Assembly: GCA_051453625.1 (NCBI GenBank)
Contig: JBOZIK010000001.1
Coordinates: 179,801,717-179,822,524, forward strand
Direction of reading: 5' to 3'
DNA: 20,808 bases
DNA from: Welwitschia mirabilis
Lineage: Eukaryota; Gnetophyta; Gnetopsida; Welwitschiales
Of the stretch, positions 1-8,666 are shown in pieces. The translations under genes and the position numbers were made by a program. Position 1 is the stretch's first letter. Every line of letters starts with the position of its first letter. Below the pieces are notes generated by a model. The model was not told the origin of the DNA, ran no database searches, and saw only the letters and a list, made by a program, of their open reading frames with translations.

Positions 1-166
1 AAAACCCAGAAGGAAATATTCTAGTCTATGATGGAATGTGTATTTGAATATTTTCAATTTAATAGCATACACAATCATTAAATTCTATTTAAGCTAAGAG
101 AAAACTTGGAAGTTTCAAATCAATTTGCATGATCTTAATAATTTGATAAATTATTTAGTTTGAATT
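1..166. other. Left flanking DNA, no gene seen
   Basis: AT-rich sequence upstream of the outer retrotransposon. I see no open frame, RNA gene or recognisable repeat other than the segment from 111 that recurs after the first gap. It is probably host intergenic DNA or an older repeat. Confidence 0.5.
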
Positions 167-543
167 TTTCACATTCAGAACTTAGCCAAGATTAGAAAAT
201 CTTTTTATTCATTTAGATAACTAATAGAATTTTAGAAGTTTAATAAAAATAGGCAACCCTATTTTGAATTATTAAGNNNNNNNNNNNNNNNNNNNNNNNN
301 NNNNNNNNNNNNNNNNNNNNNNNNNNNNNNNNNNNNNNNNNNNNNNNNNNNNNNNNNNNNNNNNNNNNNNNNNNNNAGTTTCAAATCAATTTGCATGATC
401 TTAATAATTTGATAAATTATTTAGTTTGAATTTGTCACGTTCAGAACTTAGCCAAGATTAGAAAATCTTTTTATTCATTTAGATAACTAATAGAATTTTA
501 GAATTTTAATAAAAAATAGGCAACCCTATTTTGAATTATTAAG
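111..543. repeat. Duplicated flank around gap 277-376
   Basis: Bases 111-276 and 377-543 are nearly the same sequence, separated by exactly 100 N. Both copies span the flank-LTR junction; the LTR start is at 167 in the left copy (TTTC) and at 433 in the right copy (TGTC). Identical ends on both sides of a fixed-size gap are what unmerged overlapping contigs or haplotypes produce. I treat the right copy as the real LTR start because it keeps TGTC. A genuine tandem duplication is possible but less likely. Confidence 0.75.
428..432. repeat. Left target site duplication of outer element
   Basis: The five bases gaatt lie directly before the LTR start TGTCACG at 433. They match aaatt at 19604-19608 at four of five positions, and the difference is a G/A transition. 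Five-base duplications are usual for Ty3/gypsy integration. Confidence 0.6.
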
Positions 544-1124
544 GATAGAAATATTTGTAAAATAAACAATAATAGAACTAGAGATAATTGCATGATATTG
601 TCTTCATATGATTTGGATATTTTTATTTTAAAGTTGTAGTCAATTTTCGACTTTGCTATCTCTTATGCATGCTTATTTAATTGATGTAGTCTAACAATGG
701 ATATTTTGAGTTAACTTGGAATCTAATTGCAGCTTTATATATATATCTTCTTTAGTCATATTTATTTATGCAGAAGTTATGATGTGTAATGCTCATGTTA
801 TTTTATTTTAGGCAATTTAATTTAATTTAAAGATATTATTATATTATTATTTAAGGCTACTAGCCAGACATGAAAAGGAAGGGTTAAGGGATCCTAAAAT
901 TCTTGTAGTTAACCTAGATCTTATTGTCAGTTTACTATTAGTTTTTATTTATGAATACCTAAATCCCTTATCAGAAGAGTAATATTGAGAAAATTGATTA
1001 TGTGGAGCCTAACTCAGATAGGACTACGTAGATTTTGCTAAGAATAGGTGTGGCCCACAATCCCCCTCTTTTAAACTCTTGCATATCATGTTATTTCTTG
1101 TATATGTAATTTGAATTATGTATT

Positions 1125-1508
1125 ATGACTTGAATGCTTGTGTGTGTATTTTGATGTGTCAAGTAATCTTGTAAAATCTATAAATCTTATGCATATTTCT
1201 TATGTGTCCTCTTAAGTCTGAGGTTATCAGCACCTTGTGAAACCTTCAGTGAACATTGCTGTTAACNNNNNNNNNNNNNNNNNNNNNNNNNNNNNNNNNN
1301 NNNNNNNNNNNNNNNNNNNNNNNNNNNNNNNNNNNNNNNNNNNNNNNNNNNNNNNNNNNNNNNNNNATGACTTGAATGCTTGTGTATGTATTTTGATGTG
1401 TCAAGTAATCTTGTAAAATCTATAAATCTTATGCCTATTTCTTATGTGTCCTCTTAAGTATGAGTTTATCAGCACCTTGTGAAACCTTCAGTGAACATTG
1501 CTGTTAAC
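1125..1508. repeat. Duplicated flank around gap 1267-1366
   Basis: Bases 1125-1266 and 1367-1508 are the same 142-bp LTR segment with a handful of substitutions, separated by exactly 100 N. The 3' LTR has this segment only once (around 15460-15600). This is most likely an unmerged contig overlap, not a tandem repeat. Confidence 0.8.
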
Positions 1509-2607
1509 CTTGTCATGTGTCTTTCTTAACTAGTCCTTTTTAGAAGACTTGTACTTGAGTTCTTTGATGATGATTGACTTATATGAATTAAATTAAGAAT
1601 ATTAATACTGACCAAGTAACCACATGTATGGACTTCAGAGTGTGTAACTCTTTGTTGGGAGTTCCAAGGCCATGGGATCGGACTGCTAAGGCCAACAAGG
1701 AAAGATTGTGTACACATTTATAATGTTACCCCTTTCCTGATAGGGTGCATGCTGGATTATTTAAGTGTAATTAGATAATAGTAGACAAAATAATATAGAT
1801 TGATCATGGTCTTCGTCATATCTCTTGTTGTGAATCTTATTCTTGTCTTGGAAACCTTTCTCCCAACTTAATTACTTCTCATGGGCCATACTGGGAGCTG
1901 TATTAAATTGCAGTTCTCAAACCACTTATGTTTGTACAGGAGTAAACAAAAATAAAGAGACAAATAATAGCCAGTAATTGTTATCATCTGGGTATCTCTT
2001 ACTTATTCCTTTATTCATCATGCAGTTATTTGTGATTATGCTATGCTTAGTTTTAGTGGTGTATTTGTTATATGTAATAGTTGAAGAAACAATTTACTTC
2101 AGTAAGATGTTTCAATTATAAAATGATATACTTCTATATTAGATATCTATTGTGATCTTATTGTTAAGAATAAGTGTTTATTTTTCTTGCAAGGGACCTA
2201 GTAAAAAAGAGTTTAATTAGATTGTTATTACTCTTGAAGTCTGTATGTTACATGTTGACCATTATAAAGAAATACTGAACTAAATGTTTATTGTATTTCT
2301 CTTGATTTTAATAAAAGAGTTTAGTTTAGTATAGTTAACCTTTTTCTTTTTTGTTCACAACATAAGGTTTAGTCCATGTGTTAATTTACGAACCCACTAT
2401 TAGCATTAATCTTGGGTAATTTAATTGGTAAGGAAGAATTAAAGTTAAGTAAATGACTTCAAGGTTATACCTACTAAGTCACTACTCGTCTAAAGTATGA
2501 TTAGTATAGTAACTTGTTAGGTGGGTGATCTAGGAATTAAACCTCAATAATTACACTTTTGGGCTCTTTAGATTACAATAGTAAAGTTTTAGCTTTGTGA
2601 AGTTCTT

Positions 2608-2614
2608 TATATAT
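2608..2614 (+). promoter_or_regulatory. Putative TATA box of 5' LTR
   Basis: TATATAT lies about 2.2 kb into the LTR, just upstream of the C/T-rich part. The matching position in the 3' LTR is 17745-17750. By analogy with other plant LTRs it would direct transcription starting about 30 bases downstream and mark the U3/R boundary. This is inferred from position and composition only. Confidence 0.35.
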
Positions 2615-3108
2615 TCATTTTTATTTTTCTTCTCCATAATTTATTTTTTCTCTCTAAAGATTCCTCCTTCTTTAGATGCCATGCCTTGTTTTTGTGAACC
2701 TACCACTCATTCACTTATGCAGATGACCCCTTACCATCTAATATTTCCTTGGTGCATGCCATTTTAGCCATCCATTGGACACCTTATGCACCTATCCTTG
2801 AGCTTCCTTGCCTTTGTCACCGTGCATCACTTCTAAGCCGCTATGGCATTCCTTTCTTTGCATCCCTAGTAACTATTTGTGATTGTACTCATTGCCTTTG
2901 GTAGCTCAAAAATCCTCCAGCTCACTTACCTCTCCATGCTGAAGCTAATCTACACTTTTTATCACCCCTTCTTATGATGTACTGATGTTTGCTGCTCCCT
3001 CCTCATGTGTGCCTAGAGTTTCCCTTCTGGTGTCAGCCTTCCACCATGCGTGCTCTCTGCTTTGAGTTCTTATCATCTCCTACAGTAGTTGCCTTGTTTT
3101 CCCTACAC

Positions 3109-3113
3109 CTATT
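3109..3113. repeat. Left target site duplication of nested element
   Basis: ctatt directly precedes the TGTTG terminus at 3114. It pairs with ctgtc at 7349-7353. The undisturbed site in the 3' LTR (near 18243) reads ccatc, so both copies differ from it only by transitions. Confidence 0.6.
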
Positions 3114-3229
3114 TGTTGAAAATAAGAAAGCAAAAAACTGAATAGAAATTTATTACTCCAAAGGAAGTTCCGTGAAGGGAGTCATGTGAAGGAAGTTCCA
3201 GATGGGAAGTCCCATAAAGGGAGTCCAAT

Positions 3230-3235
3230 TTTATT
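3230..3235 (-). terminator. Putative polyadenylation signal of nested LTR
   Basis: AATAAA on the minus strand, a few dozen bases downstream of the TATA box at 3251-3261 in the element's sense. The other LTR keeps AAAATAAAATTGG at the same place. Confidence 0.35.
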
Positions 3236-3250
3236 TGATGTAACTAGAGA

Positions 3251-3261
3251 GCCTTTTATAG
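3251..3261 (-). promoter_or_regulatory. TATA box of nested element LTR (left copy)
   Basis: Reads CTATAAAAGGC on the minus strand, a strong plant TATA-box match. It is identical in the other LTR (7126-7136) although the surrounding sequence has diverged. This fixes the element's transcriptional direction as minus. Confidence 0.55.
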
Positions 3262-3449
3262 GCATATAAAAGAAATAATAGTTTTTCTTCTTTTTGTAAT
3301 AGATCAACTAACTCTACTAACTTAATAACCATTTTCCTTTATTTTTAGTAACTGACCCACTAACTTTATTAACTTAATAACTGTTTTCTTTCTTTTCTGT
3401 AACTGACTTAATAACTCTTTTTTATTTTCATAACAACATTTTAATGACA

Positions 3450-3458
3450 CCCCCTTTT
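3450..3458 (-). promoter_or_regulatory. Polypurine tract of nested element
   Basis: Reads AAAAGGGGG on the minus strand, immediately before the LTR start TGTCATT. In LTR elements this purine tract primes plus-strand DNA synthesis. A second copy, AAGGGGG, lies at 5619-5625 next to the partial middle LTR. Confidence 0.6.
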
Positions 3459-4710
3459 ACATAAGCATCTTAAAACATAAAAATGTACCCTTTTCTTACT
3501 TTGGGCTACACATTAAACCTACTTCTTTGCATTGAAGCTACATTCACATCTCTTATGTGGGCATCTTAAATCATGTAATATGAGTGCGCCCTTTCTTAGC
3601 TTTGGGCTACACAAAGATCTTGAGCTTCCACCACCCTGTTGAATTTACCATCTTGCAGAGCCACTTTATGTTCTTTAACTCCTTGTTAGCTGCTTATTGC
3701 ATCATTACTCTTCCATGATTTTACGGATATCTATCTCACTCTGCAGTGCTTGTTTGGCATCATTGCCATGACTACTAATCTACTGATTTACTACTTAATC
3801 ACTAGCTATGCACTTGCATACCTGTGCCTAATCGCAATCATTCACGCTTGCCCCTTTATTTTCTGCAGTCCTCTTATTTGACGGTTTTCAACGATAGACA
3901 AGGATAGTATAAGTGATGCTGTTTCAACCGGGTTCATTTGTCTCTTCAAACTGCCTTCTTCTCCATTTTTTGTATCTTCAATCTATGCCTGTCGCACCCC
4001 TTGTCTTTTGTCTCTGTTAGAGTTTTCATCGATCATACACCCCTTGCCCTTTATCTCTGGTAGAATTTTGATCGATCCTGCTCTCTACTATATAGGTTGT
4101 ATTTTAGCTCTTTTTCGTGCTCTTTTCTGTGCTCTATTGCCCTCACTGTTTCTCAGTGTTATGTGCTTTTTTAGTAGTCTTGACTTTTCTATGCTCTTTT
4201 TTGGCAGATTTTTTCTTATTGTGTGGCCCATGCTCCTCCACTTTTTTTCTGCCTCCCATCTTAGCATCTTATGCTCTGCCTGTTCAATGGTTTGAGAGCC
4301 TTTACACACCTTTCTATTAGTGTCTTATTTTTACCCTTGCGACATCCGTGTGCCTTTTTTTCCACTTCTGCGGCTTCGTTCCACTATTGTGCATGCAACA
4401 CCTGAGGCTTTTATTCCATTTCGGTAGATTCTTTTAGTGTTGGCAGATTTTTTGGTGTGTTGCTGTGATTTCTTGATTTTAAGTCTCTTGTGACACTACT
4501 TATTTCATGCTTCAGCATCCTGGTCATCTACTCATGCTAGGATTTTTTTTTTATTTTCGTTTAGTGAGCTTTGGTCCTCCATTGTGTTTGGTGCATGTCA
4601 CTACTTCTAACAGTGTTTTCTTTTGTGTTTGGCACCTGTTCTTGCTTTTGACAACCGCCTGCTACTAATCCTAATAGCACCTGTCTATTACAGTGCTTTT
4701 GTTTGAGGAA
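3459..4710 (-). other. Nested element internal region, first copy
   Basis: Noncoding, T/C-rich on the + strand. Bases 3459-3842 resemble 6070-6725, including one to two units of the 95-bp repeat seen at 5801-6347 and the segment around 'gagccact'. After about 3842 the similarity to the other internal copy stops, and 3843-4710 has no match I can see elsewhere in the window apart from a small 43-bp duplication at 3995. Short open frames here (such as 4008-4295) have no recognisable domains. Confidence 0.6.
3995..4080. repeat. Tandem duplication of 43 bp
   Basis: Two adjacent 43-base units (3995-4037 and 4038-4080), both starting cacccctt and ending around atcgatc. They differ at several positions, so the duplication is not recent. 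Confidence 0.7.
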
Positions 4711-4713
4711 TTT

Positions 4714-4736
4714 AACGCATGGTTATCTAATGCGTT
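4714..4736. repeat. Short inverted repeat upstream of FLZ copy
   Basis: Arms AACGCAT (4714-4720) and ATGCGTT (4730-4736) are perfectly complementary with a 9-base spacer. The ten bases TTTAACGCAT at 4711 recur at 4793-4802, only 26 bases before the FLZ start codon. No function is known. Confidence 0.45.
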
Positions 4737-4827
4737 ATTCATGGGGAGTTTATCATGAAGAGTCTGATGCATTTCTTTTTCAACTTGTAACATTTAACGC
4801 ATCTGCAAGTCTTTTACATCCTCTTCT

Positions 4828-5386
4828 ATGTTGTTAGGAAAGCATTCATGGTCTCTGAGGAGGAGAAGTTCAAGTATGTCTTTAATTGAGTTGGATTCAG
4901 TGGTTGTTGAGCATCTTCATTGAGATAAACCAAAGAATTTTTGTGGAAGAGCACCAGAATGTGTCACTTTCTTTAGCGTTAAAGGTTTTATGGAAAAGTA
5001 GGTGTACATTCCTCTTCCTAACCTTTATGAGAACTCTGGTAACTCATTCTTCATTCCTGAAGGATTTGCAATGCAATTTTCAGAAATTGGCATTGGCTTT
5101 AGAGGCTCAAATTCATGGGCATTTCAACATAGAAGAATCACGTCTGAGCCTGTTCATTTTACAAGCTTGCTTTCTCTGTAATCGATGGATTGCTGGCAGA
5201 GATATCTATATGTATAGAGGAGATAGTGCATTTTGTAGCAAGAAATGCTGGGAGATGCAAATTATTCTTGATGAATGGATGAAAAAAGGCTCTGTTTCTT
5301 CAATGATAGAGTCAATGTCCAGCAAAACAATAAAAGATAGTAATCAACAAAAAGCACATGGGGAGACCTTGGCTACTGCACCATGA
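4828..5386 (+). pseudogene. FLZ (DUF581) zinc-finger gene, degenerate intronless copy
   Basis: Degenerate copy of a plant FCS-like zinc-finger gene of the MARD1/SAG102-like type. Members are small adaptor proteins that bind SnRK1 kinase in sugar and stress signalling. The ATG at 4828 opens a frame starting MLLGK, then an Arg/Ser-rich stretch, as in family N-termini. That frame meets TGA at 4921 and TAG at 4999 and continues to HF at 5155-5160. The +1-shifted frame then carries the FLZ domain: [20 protein letters not shown], and Cys codons at 5168, 5177, 5234 and 5246 (C-x2-C-x18-C-x3-C). The end resembles the usual GETVAA tail. One lost T in the run at 5157-5160 explains the shift. Total length, about 187 codons, is normal for the family. 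The zinc finger has no intron, though I recall most family genes having one, so a retrocopy is likely. It lies antisense to its host element. Confidence 0.82.
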
Positions 5387-5439
5387 GGCAATTTTTATTT
5401 TATTCTCATAATAACATGTATATTATAAGAATACGATGC

Positions 5440-5445
5440 AATAAA
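5440..5445 (+). terminator. Putative polyadenylation signal of FLZ copy
   Basis: AATAAA 54 bases after the FLZ stop codon, a plausible remnant of the parent gene's 3' UTR. No poly(A) tract follows before LTR-like sequence begins at about 5551. Confidence 0.35.
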
Positions 5446-5550
5446 TCTCCAAAGCTTGTGATTCTGGTATGTGAAAGTGTATATGAGAAGAAGAAATCTC
5501 ATAGTGGTAGTCAAATAAGATTTTGAGTTCCTTTCCTGATTAAAAAATCA

Positions 5551-5618
5551 TTAAATTATTAGCATTACATAAAGTAAATTCCAATAGTTACTCCCTTAAT
5601 TACAACATTTTAATGACA
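5551..5618 (-). repeat. Partial middle LTR of nested element
   Basis: The stretch with ttaaattattagcattac matches 7310-7340 of the right LTR, and its last part (aacattttaatgaca) matches the end of the left LTR at 3435-3449. It is followed at 5619-5625 by a second polypurine tract (minus strand AAGGGGG). The remainder of this LTR is missing and the FLZ-bearing segment lies in its place. Confidence 0.6.
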
Positions 5619-5800
5619 CCCCCTTGATGTGTGTACTATTCAATTTCATGTCATACATCATTTACAAATCACATATTTNNNNNNNNNNNNNNNNNNNNNN
5701 NNNNNNNNNNNNNNNNATTTTTTTAAACATGTTCTTAAGGACTCTTTCTTTAGTCCTTATTCACTCCATCACTTTCTCTCATAAAGTGGAATACAAACCA

Positions 5801-6420
5801 TGTAATAAGAGTGTGCCTTTTTCCTTACTTTGGGCTACACATTAAACTAGCTTATTTGCCTTGAAGCTACATTCATGCCTCTTACATAGGCTTCTTAAAA
5901 CATATAAGTGTGCCCTTTTCTTGCTTTGGGCTACACATTAAACCAGTTTCTTTGCCTTAAGCTACATTCATGCCTCTCACATAGACATCTTAAAACATAT
6001 AAGTGTTCCCTTTCCTTGCTTTAGGCTATACATTAAACCAGCTTCTTTGCCATGAAGCTACATTTATGCCTTTCACATAAGCATCTTAAAACATAAAAGT
6101 ATGCCCTTTTCTTACTATGGGCTAAACATTAAACCTGCTTCTTTGCCTTAAAGCTATATTCATGCCTCTTACGTGGGCATCTTAAATCAGGTAATATGAG
6201 TACACCCTTTCTTAGATTTGAGCTATACATAGATCTCGAGCTCCTGCGCTTCATAAAAGTGTGTCCTTTTCTTACTTTGGGCTACACATTAAACCTACTT
6301 CTTTGCCTTGAAGCTACATTCATGTCTCTTACGTGGGCATTTTAAATCATGTAATATGAGTGCGTCCTTTCTTTGCTTTAGGCTATACATAGATCTCGAG
6401 CTCCTGCCACTCTATTGGAT
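5801..6420. repeat. Tandem array with ~95-bp monomer
   Basis: Consecutive units start near 5801, 5904, 5999 and 6095, with lengths of about 95-96 bp, each containing the phrase 'gggctacacattaaac' or a close variant. A shorter variant (6191-6252) alternates with another full unit (6253-6347) and another short variant from about 6351. One to two units also occur at 3460-3610, so copy number differs between the two internal copies. The array lies just inside the polypurine tract, in the element's 3' untranslated part. Confidence 0.75.
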
Positions 6421-6962
6421 TTACCGNNNNNNNNNNNNNNNNNNNNNNNNNNNNNNNNNNNNNNNNNNNNNNNNNNNNNNNNNNNNNNNNNNNNNNNNNN
6501 NNNNNNNNNNNNNNNNNNNNNNNNNNATTTGCCGTCCTACAGAGCCACTATGTGTTCTTTAGCTTCTTGCTAACTATTCATCGTGTCTTTACTCTCTTGT
6601 ACTCTTGTAAATCTCCATCTCACTCTACAATGCTTGTTTGTCACTCTTGCCATGACTACTACTCTGCTAATTTACTATTTGATCACTGGCTACGTGCCTG
6701 CGTATCTATGCCTGATCGCAATGTAATCATGGTCACTAGATCTGCCTCCTATGTGCCTACTTGCTGGATCTGCTTCCGCTTGCAATCGTGANNNNNNNNN
6801 NNNNNNNNNNNNNNNNNNNNNNNNNNNNNNNNNNNNNNNNNNNNNNNNNNNNNNNNNNNNNNNNNNNNNNNNNNNNNNNNNNNNNNNNNNNNNNNNNNNN
6901 NNNNCATTATTGCTTTAGAAACATTAAATACAGGTCTAGTTGTAAAGCTAATACCCTGTTCT
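6421..6962 (-). other. Nested element internal region, second copy (PBS side)
   Basis: Noncoding, interrupted by gaps 6427-6526 and 6792-6904. Up to about 6725 it resembles 3640-3842. No gag, protease or polymerase motif is visible on either strand. The gap at 6427 is flanked by atttaccg and atttgccg, and the parallel copy at 3640-3660 has these in one piece, so little or nothing may be missing. Confidence 0.55.
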
Positions 6963-6974
6963 GCTCTGATACCA
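6963..6974 (-). promoter_or_regulatory. Primer-binding site of nested element
   Basis: Reads TGGTATCAGAGC on the minus strand and directly abuts the LTR end CAACA. It matches the initiator-Met tRNA primer site common to plant LTR retrotransposons at all 12 positions. It is less decayed than the outer element's own site at 8648. Confidence 0.8.
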
Positions 6975-7348
6975 TGTTGAAAATAAGAGAGTAAAAAACT
7001 AAATAGAAATTCATTACTCCAAAGGAAGTTACATGAAGGGAGTCTTGCAAAGGGAGTCATGTGAAGGAAGTTCCAGACAAGAAGTCCCACAAAGGAAGTC
7101 CAATTTTATTTTATATAACTAGAGAGCCTTTTATAGGCATACAAACGAAATAATAGTTTTTCTTATTTTTGTAATAGACCAACTAACTCCACTAANNNNN
7201 NNNNNNNNNNNNNNNNNNNNNNNNNCTGACCCACTAACTCTATTAACTCAATAACTATTTTCTTTCTTTTCTGTAACTGACTCAATAACTCTTTTCTATT
7301 TTCATACCAATATTAAATTATTAGCATTACTTAAAAAAAATTCCAACA
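6975..7348 (-). repeat. 5' LTR (element sense) of nested element
   Basis: Partner of 3114-3449, with a 30-N gap at 7196-7225. The TATA box CTATAAAAGGC is at 7126-7136 (minus strand). It contains an extra short 'aaagggagtc' duplication absent from the left LTR. Confidence 0.78.
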
Positions 7349-7353
7349 CTGTC
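7349..7353. repeat. Right target site duplication of nested element
   Basis: ctgtc directly follows CAACA. Compared with ctatt at 3109-3113 and the empty-site ccatc in the 3' LTR, all differences are transitions. Confidence 0.6.
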
Positions 7354-8130
7354 ACCCTACTCTTGAGTGTGTTACCTTTATTGCTGTAAGTACCTTTTCA
7401 TATCATGCTCTTTATTGTTTACCACCTAAAATCAAAGCTTTGTTTTCCTACTACCATATCGCTGCTCTTGTGTTCTCCATTTTTGCCTTTGCCTATCCTA
7501 TTCCAGTTGTCTCCACTACAACTCCTTGTTGCATTCCACTTCAGTGCCCATTCCATCCTTTTTTGCATTTCATAGACTACCTACAAATGCCCTCACTAGC
7601 ACTTTGAAATTATAAAATTGCCTTTGCATCATGATCTTCTCTCATCAAAGCTAATCTCCTCTCCACTCTATGTGTCCTTACTCTTTGGCATCCTTGCACA
7701 TTGTGTTGATCATCCTCCTGTATTACGATAGCTTTCATACTACTAGACCAAGTTTCTATCTTTACCTTCCTTCTCCTTCAATTACTGGTTCTCCTTGATA
7801 GCATAGATCTCCACTAATGCTACCTTTACATCCTTCTAACCACCTGTTACCTCTTTTCCATTTTTCTATGGATTTTGACATTACCGTGCATCGCTCTAGC
7901 ATGCTATTCCGCCTCCTGTGTAGGCTACCAAATCCCATTCATCCTCTATGCATCCTTGAGACCACCACTATAATCCACATTTGTGGCTTTTCCCCCACTG
8001 CCTGCAGCCATATCCTGTGTATATACCATCTCTTGCTACTCCTTCATGCATTTGCTATCTGTTATCCATTATTAATCTCATCCTTTACCTACCCATGGAT
8101 TCAAGAAAACCCCCCTTTCTCATCCTTGAG

Positions 8131-8253
8131 ATGTCTCCAAAAACAAATCCAAATAATACAAAAGAGAGTAAGGTAGCTAAATTGATTAGTAAAGAGTGGT
8201 TAAGAACCTTCTTAGAAGATCCTAAGTTTGAGTCTATATATGGACAACAATGA
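8131..8253 (+). CDS. Conserved 40-codon small ORF in 5' LTR
   Basis: An ATG-to-TGA frame encoding a hydrophilic 40-residue peptide that begins MSPKTNPNNT and contains KEWLRTF and PKFES. It is unrecognised. The 3' LTR carries the same frame at 19078-19203, starting with the same four residues and ending at the same stop, and the net length difference between them is one whole codon. It sits about 390 bases before the LTR end, so it would be in the transcribed leader upstream of gag, if transcribed. It may be a leader peptide or a vestige of a longer LTR-encoded frame; chance survival is possible at this length. Confidence 0.35.
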   Translation: MSPKTNPNNTKESKVAKLISKEWLRTFLEDPKFESIYGQQ

Positions 8254-8647
8254 AAATAAAATTTTCTTCTTTTCATAGTTTGCCTAGACTTTCCTTTAAA
8301 TAAAATTTCAAATTAAAACTTATTAAGAATTTACCTACTAGACTTCATTCCTAAATTAATAACTATGAAAATTTAGAGAGTTACTTACTAAGGTATAAAC
8401 TTTAATTAAAAATGTAATTACACATGAACTCATAAAGAGCCATCACAATTGAATATTTTATAGGATGCTAACTTTAGAAAATCTTTTATTACAACCATGT
8501 TAATATTTATTTAGATAATTAAACCCTTAGATTTTAAGCCAGGATAAATGTCCAAGTTATCATGATTTTACACCAGACTTGGTCTAAGGTCAATCAACTT
8601 GTTTCCAATTAAATTAATTTAGTGTGAAAATTTCAAATGTTATATTT

Positions 8648-8659
8648 TGGTATCAAAGC
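8648..8659 (+). promoter_or_regulatory. Primer-binding site of outer element
   Basis: TGGTATCAAAGC, three bases after the LTR end, matches the initiator-Met primer site except for one G-to-A change. Confidence 0.7.
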
Positions 8660-8666
8660 ATTAGGT

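Larger units (their letters stand above)
3114..3449 (-). repeat. 3' LTR (element sense) of nested element
   Basis: Matches 6975-7348 along most of its length. On the minus strand it follows the polypurine tract and starts TGTCATTAAAATG. It lacks roughly 60 bases found near the corresponding end of the other LTR (around 7290-7348), so the two terminal LTRs differ at one end. Confidence 0.75.
3114..7348 (-). mobile_element. Nested nonautonomous LTR retrotransposon, antisense
   Basis: A 4.2-kb insertion inside the 5' LTR of the outer element; the 3' LTR has no counterpart, so it serves as an empty site. The termini are TGTTG at 3114 and CAACA at 7348. Terminal repeats lie at 3114-3449 and 6975-7348. 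Read on the minus strand, the right LTR is followed at once by the primer-binding site TGGTATCAGAGC (6963-6974), and the left LTR is preceded by the tract AAAAGGGGG (3450-3458). I find no gag or pol, so it would depend on proteins from other elements. It contains a third partial LTR at 5551-5618, a tandem array and an FLZ gene copy. The middle is therefore rearranged or a tandem composite. Confidence 0.82.
433..8644 (+). repeat. 5' LTR of outer element, interrupted
   Basis: Collinear with the 3' LTR at 14784-19603 over its whole length, at very roughly 85-90 percent identity by eye in the first few hundred bases. It starts TGTC and ends TGTTATA, which corresponds to TGTTACA in the 3' copy. 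The nested element 3114-7348 splits it, and the match resumes at 7349. After subtracting the insert and the false duplication at 1125-1508 it is about 3.7 kb long. Most CpG sites present in the 3' LTR appear here as TpG or CpA. The stretches 544-1124 and 1509-2600 hold no gene, only LTR U3-like sequence. Confidence 0.87.

Noticed and set aside
1526-1717. Minus-strand 63-codon frame resembling the one at 15537-15809
   Set aside because: The similarity exists only because both lie at the same position in the two LTRs. No domain, and the lengths differ because of frameshifts.
4008-4320. Overlapping frames on both strands, with hydrophobic Phe/Leu/Ser-rich translation
   Set aside because: The hydrophobicity comes from T-rich DNA. 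No domain, and the region is the noncoding interior of the nested element.
4886-4920. TTG at 4886 as the start of the FLZ protein
   Set aside because: The family-like N-terminus (MLLGK) is in another frame from the ATG at 4828. The frame from 4886 before about 5158 is not the ancestral one.
5801-6420. CRISPR array
   Set aside because: The repeats are adjacent 95-bp monomers without unique spacers, in plant retrotransposon DNA.
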